DNA of 7,068 bases from UBA1081 sp964495345 (GTDB lineage Bacteria; Bacillota; Clostridia; Oscillospirales; Acutalibacteraceae): contig CAZBVV010000091.1 of assembly GCA_964495345.1 (NCBI GenBank), forward strand, positions 1-7,068, in the 5' to 3' direction. The position numbers and the translations under genes were made by a program. Of the stretch, positions 5,183 through 7,068 are shown one piece after another; positions within the stretch are counted from its first letter, which is position 1, and each line of letters starts with the position of its first letter. Under the pieces are notes generated by a model. That model worked only from the letters and a program-made list of their open reading frames with translations, did not search any database and was not told the origin of the DNA.

Positions 5183-5668
5183 TTACCACTTATTACCGCC
5201 GTTGTTGCCACGTCTTGAGCCGCCACGTCTTGACTCAGCAGGTTTTTTCATACCTGCCTGACGTTCATCACTTGTCTGCTTGAACTTTGCCATCATATCC
5301 TCAAAAGACTGGGGCTTTTCCTCATGATGATTACCCTGCCATGTCTGTACAGGTCTTTTGCCTCGCTGTGAAGATTTACTGCGGTCTGATGCTTTGTCTC
5401 CTTTAAAAGAACGGTCTTTGTTCTCTGCCGGTTTCGGTAATGTCTGTCTGATGGAAAGGCTGATTTTACCTGCCTCGTTTACAGACATAACCTTTACTTT
5501 AACATCCTGCCCTTCTGAAAGATGTTCTGTGATATCCTGAACATAAGATGTTGCCACTTCGGAAATATGTACCATTCCTGTTTCTCCCGTAGGAAGTTTT
5601 ACAAAAGCTCCGAAATTTGTAAGTCCGGTTACTTTACCCTCGTAAATTTCACCAATATTAACCTGCAT
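5183..5668 (-). CDS. yabR: S1 RNA-binding domain protein, YabR-like
   Basis: A 161-residue protein with one N-terminal S1 (OB-fold) RNA-binding domain at residues 1-75: GEIYEGKVTGLTNFGAFVKL, TGMVHISEVAT, the VKVKVMSVNEAGKISLSIRQ strand pair. A long hydrophilic tail follows, rich in Lys, Arg, Ser and Gly, ending in an RRGGSRRGNNGG-type stretch that would add non-specific RNA affinity. B. subtilis YabR has the same S1 domain and sits next to divIC, so position and domain agree. The molecular role is not established; RNA or ribosome association is expected. An AGGAGG site lies 12 bases before the ATG, a longer than usual spacing, and 24 bases separate it from the divIC stop. It is the last gene of the operon. 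The S1 domain resembles that of PNPase in the same window (FGAFV..GMVHIS), which is general to the family. Confidence 0.92.
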   Translation of the reverse strand: MQVNIGEIYEGKVTGLTNFGAFVKLPTGETGMVHISEVATSYVQDITEHLSEGQDVKVKVMSVNEAGKISLSIRQTLPKPAENKDRSFKGDKASDRSKSSQRGKRPVQTWQGNHHEEKPQSFEDMMAKFKQTSDERQAGMKKPAESRRGGSRRGNNGGNKW

Positions 5669-5692
5669 TTATTTTTATATCCTCCTGTTGGA

Positions 5693-5974
5693 TTATTCTA
5701 CTATGTAAACACGCTCATCCGGAAAAACATAATCGTTTTCGTGCGCATTTTCAACTACAAATGATGTATCATCTTCTTCAGCTAAAATATCTTCCAGTGC
5801 TTTATTTTCCTCAATGACCATTGTTAATTCTTCATCAGCACTATTATACTCATTTTCAAGCTCTTTTTTTTCAACCGAAAGAACAATTAACCAGATACTC
5901 ATTACAACAACATACAAAACAAAAGCTATGACAATACCAATATACAAAGGCTTTTTATTCTTAATTTTAGCCAT
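5693..5974 (-). CDS. divIC: Septum formation initiator, DivIC/FtsB family
   Basis: A 93-residue bitopic division protein. It has a short positive cytoplasmic N-terminus (MAKIKNKK), one transmembrane helix (about 10-33), an extracytoplasmic coiled coil with heptad-like Leu/Ile/Val spacing (about 34-66, VEKKELENEYNSADEELTMV), and a C-terminal segment AHENDYVFPDERVYIVE. That segment matches the 'ARE-x-GYV-x-PGE-x-VY' pattern of DivIC/FtsB proteins. DivIC works with FtsL and DivIB at the septum to activate peptidoglycan synthesis by the divisome. The ATG has AGGAAG 8 bases upstream. Its place between yabQ and yabR is the same as in B. subtilis, which makes the assignment strong despite low sequence conservation in this family. 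Confidence 0.93.
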   Translation of the reverse strand: MAKIKNKKPLYIGIVIAFVLYVVVMSIWLIVLSVEKKELENEYNSADEELTMVIEENKALEDILAEEDDTSFVVENAHENDYVFPDERVYIVE

Positions 5975-6022
5975 TTATTTATCTTCCTTTCGTTTTGCTT
6001 GATTTAAATATAGTTGATTCCT

Positions 6023-6496
6023 TCAATCTTTGTTATTATACACCACTTTATTACGAGGTTTCAAGAGTTTTTTGAATTTATTTTTGAAATTTTCTATATT
6101 TTGTGAATCTTTTTTCATGATTTCATTAATTTTCCTTTTCACAAACTTAAAAGGCAACAAAAATGGACTTAAAATCTTTTTTACAACCGAAATTATATGA
6201 AAAGAAAAGTTAAAAATCATTTCACCGAAAGTAAATACAAAAGAGCAATAACCGAGAATTTCTGCTAAAATGAGATAAAATGACAGATGACCGTTATTCA
6301 CAGCCACCAACAGCAAATATGAAGATAATGTACAGCCAACGATAAAAAGCACATCAGCTGCAAAAACAAACACCTTGCTGTCGGATAAGAGAGCACGTAC
6401 AATGCGTATGAGCAAATGAACAACACCAAGAACGAATCCCAATCCGACGGCAGGCATTATATTTTTTAGCTGAGTGGTTACATCGGTAATGAACAT
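6023..6496 (-). CDS. yabQ: Spore cortex biosynthesis protein YabQ
   Basis: A 157-residue membrane protein. Hydrophobic segments are at about 14-33 (MPAVGLGFVLGVVHLLIRIV), 42-66 (including FAADVLFIVGCTLSSYLLL), 72-98 (YLILAEILGYCSFVFTFGEMI) and a weaker one at 101-118. A strongly basic, Lys/Asn-rich tail to the end is probably cytoplasmic. In B. subtilis YabQ is a forespore outer-membrane protein needed for cortex peptidoglycan. Here identity rests on topology, the motif region GxxxGxxxxxxR near residues 20-31, and placement directly after yabP and before divIC. It is shorter than the B. subtilis protein as I recall it (about 210 residues), the difference lying in the tail. Its ATG shares one base with the yabP stop (TAATG) and has no clear ribosome binding site, pointing to translational coupling. 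Confidence 0.88.
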   Translation of the reverse strand: MFITDVTTQLKNIMPAVGLGFVLGVVHLLIRIVRALLSDSKVFVFAADVLFIVGCTLSSYLLLVAVNNGHLSFYLILAEILGYCSFVFTFGEMIFNFSFHIISVVKKILSPFLLPFKFVKRKINEIMKKDSQNIENFKNKFKKLLKPRNKVVYNNKD

Positions 6497-6774
6497 TATT
6501 TAAAAAGCCTTGAAAATAATCCGCCTGAAGATTCACGCAATTCTCCGTATTCCAGAGCCGTCACCAACCCATCAACGAGCAATTCTCCTGCATCAACACT
6601 CATTTTTATAATGTGCAATTCTCTGCCTTTTATGGTAAGCTCGCCTTGTTCGGTATAAACAATTATTGATTGTTCATCATAACTGCCGATATCAGTCACA
6701 CCCGACACGGAAAGTTTCCGTCTTTCTTCAAGATTTATATTGTGAGGAAAAGTAATATATTTTTCGTCTGCCAT
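6496..6774 (-). CDS. yabP: Sporulation protein YabP
   Basis: A 92-residue soluble protein of the YabP/YqfC family, made in the mother cell during sporulation in B. subtilis under sigma-E. The family pattern is visible: an N-terminal segment HNINLEERRKLSVSGVTDIG, then SYDEQSIIVYTEQGELTIKG, then RELHIIKMSVDAGELLVDG and VTALEYGE, followed by a short Gly/Ser linker and a C-terminal FSRLFK. The length is usual for the family (about 90-100). The ATG at 6774-6772 is used, with GGAGTG (6786-6781) 6 bases before it; a GTG at 6783 lies inside that ribosome binding site. It is the first gene of a four-gene operon with yabQ, divIC and yabR. A terminator and a possible sigma-E promoter sit directly upstream. 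Confidence 0.93.
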   Translation of the reverse strand: MADEKYITFPHNINLEERRKLSVSGVTDIGSYDEQSIIVYTEQGELTIKGRELHIIKMSVDAGELLVDGLVTALEYGELRESSGGLFSRLFK

Positions 6775-6786
6775 TAATATCACTCC

Positions 6787-6821
6787 AAAAAAATGCTGTC
6801 ACTCAATAATATGAGGACAGC
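6787..6821 (-). terminator. Intrinsic terminator immediately before yabP
   Basis: On the minus strand GCTGTC (6821-6816) pairs with GACAGC (6800-6795), and CTCA (6815-6812) with TGAG (6805-6802), with one bulged T and a 6-base loop. Seven T (6793-6787) follow one base after the stem and run straight into the yabP ribosome binding site (6786-6781). It probably stops transcripts of the upstream gene; without the inserted repeat it would lie only about 20-40 bases after that gene's stop. Confidence 0.88.
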
Positions 6822-6834
6822 GTGGAAGATATTA
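6806..6834 (-). promoter_or_regulatory. Candidate sigma-E (sporulation) promoter of yabP
   Basis: On the minus strand TAATATC (6834-6828) matches 6 of 7 positions of the B. subtilis sigma-E -35 pattern KMATATT. After a 14-bp spacer, CATATTAT (6813-6806) matches 6 of 8 of the -10 pattern CATACAHT. Start would be near 6799, leaving out the 5' arm of the terminator, so the hairpin could not form in these transcripts. yabP and yabQ are sigma-E genes in B. subtilis. The match is imperfect and the region AT-rich. Confidence 0.45.
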
Positions 6835-6851
6835 CGGTATACAATAATTTA

Positions 6852-6995
6852 TTAATGCATAATGTATAATGCATAATTCATAATTAAGGAAAAGGCTTCG
6901 CCTTTTAAACCAATTATAACACCAAAAATCCAAGCTTTACGCACAATTTTTAATCTAAATTAATTATGCATTATGCATTTTGAATTATGAATTAA
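6852..6995. repeat. MITE-like palindromic element
   Basis: The arms 6852-6887 and 6960-6995 are inverted copies with 31 of 36 bases matching, built from short units such as AATGCATAAT and TTCATAATTAA. The core (6888-6959) carries a 7-bp hairpin AAAAGGC/GCCTTTT (6890-6896, 6900-6906). A shorter match ACAATA (6841-6846) / TATTGT (6998-7003) suggests the arms may extend to 6841-7003. No transposase or ORF is present, so it is non-autonomous if mobile. Clear target-site duplication was not found. It lies between the upstream gene and the terminator before yabP. Confidence 0.75.
6913..6921 (-). promoter_or_regulatory. Extended -10 promoter inside the repeat element
   Basis: TGTTATAAT on the minus strand fits the extended -10 pattern TGnTATAAT exactly. 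There is no good -35 box at 16-18 bp, which extended -10 promoters can do without. Transcripts would point toward yabP but would meet the intrinsic terminator at 6821-6787. Confidence 0.4.
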
Positions 6996-7003
6996 AATAT
7001 TGT

Positions 7004-7068
7004 TTACAGGTCGTAAACATACGAATAATTTGTTCTGGGTTCGTGGGGTTCGTATTCATCAAGTATAA
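7004..7068 (-). CDS. C-terminal end of an unknown gene (runs off right edge)
   Basis: In one minus-strand frame the last 20 codons read ILDEYEPHEPRTNYSYVYDL and then stop at TAA (7006-7004). The acidic, Tyr- and Pro-rich ending looks like a real C-terminus, and it ends exactly at the edge of the repeat element. Another frame stays open a little longer but runs into the repeat. A hairpin GTTTAC/GTAAAC (7002-7007, 7013-7018) overlaps the stop. In relatives of this cluster the gene before yabP is often a small S4-domain RNA-binding protein, but nothing in these residues shows that. Confidence 0.45.
   Translation of the reverse strand, partial: ILDEYEPHEPRTNYSYVYDL

Noticed and set aside
1..7068. 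tRNA, rRNA, CRISPR array, transposase, toxin-antitoxin or phage genes
   Set aside because: No matching sequence, spaced repeats or protein motifs were seen on either strand.

Overview
The window looks like a chromosomal segment of a spore-forming, low-GC Clostridium-type Firmicute, possibly Oscillospirales/Ruminococcaceae. The phylum call rests on the conserved yabP-yabQ-divIC-yabR sporulation/division cluster, strong AGGAGG-type ribosome binding sites, AT-rich intergenic DNA, sigma-A promoters close to consensus and intrinsic terminators. The family-level guess is inference from style only.

Almost everything reads on the minus strand, so in transcription order the window runs from its right end to its left. 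(1) 7068-7004: the last codons of an unknown gene. (2) 7003-6775: a roughly 144-163 bp palindromic, MITE-like element, then an intrinsic terminator whose hairpin overlaps a possible sigma-E promoter, directly in front of yabP. (3) 6774-5183: yabP, yabQ (1-nt overlap with yabP), divIC and the S1-domain gene yabR, closed by a terminator at 5174-5144. (4) 5022-4480: a YgjV-family membrane protein. (5) 4452-4183: a consensus promoter, a structured leader with a 33-codon reading frame and an intrinsic terminator. (6) 4182-3355: an unrecognised secreted, C-terminally membrane-anchored protein. (7) 3336-557: promoter, leader, rpsO (ribosomal protein S15), a weak terminator, a leader with a perfect 14-bp inverted repeat, then pnp (polynucleotide phosphorylase). 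(8) A bidirectional terminator separates pnp from a convergent plus-strand gene for a small XRE-type regulator (290-517). (9) A divergent promoter region lies upstream of it, and the start of another secreted protein runs off the left edge (104-1).

The genes fall into three themes. yabP, yabQ and divIC join spore coat/cortex assembly with septum formation, and yabR adds a small RNA-binding protein. rpsO-pnp is the widespread ribosome/RNA-decay pair, and its leaders look structured enough for autoregulation. The two secreted or membrane proteins are unassigned.

No phage, CRISPR, toxin-antitoxin or biosynthetic system is visible. The most interesting material is regulatory: the leader at 4452-4183 has the parts of a transcription attenuator, including a candidate antiterminator pairing and a short ORF that stops inside the terminator stem. 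The yabP upstream region appears to combine a terminator and a sporulation promoter in the same bases. These are readings by eye; no folding or database search was run.
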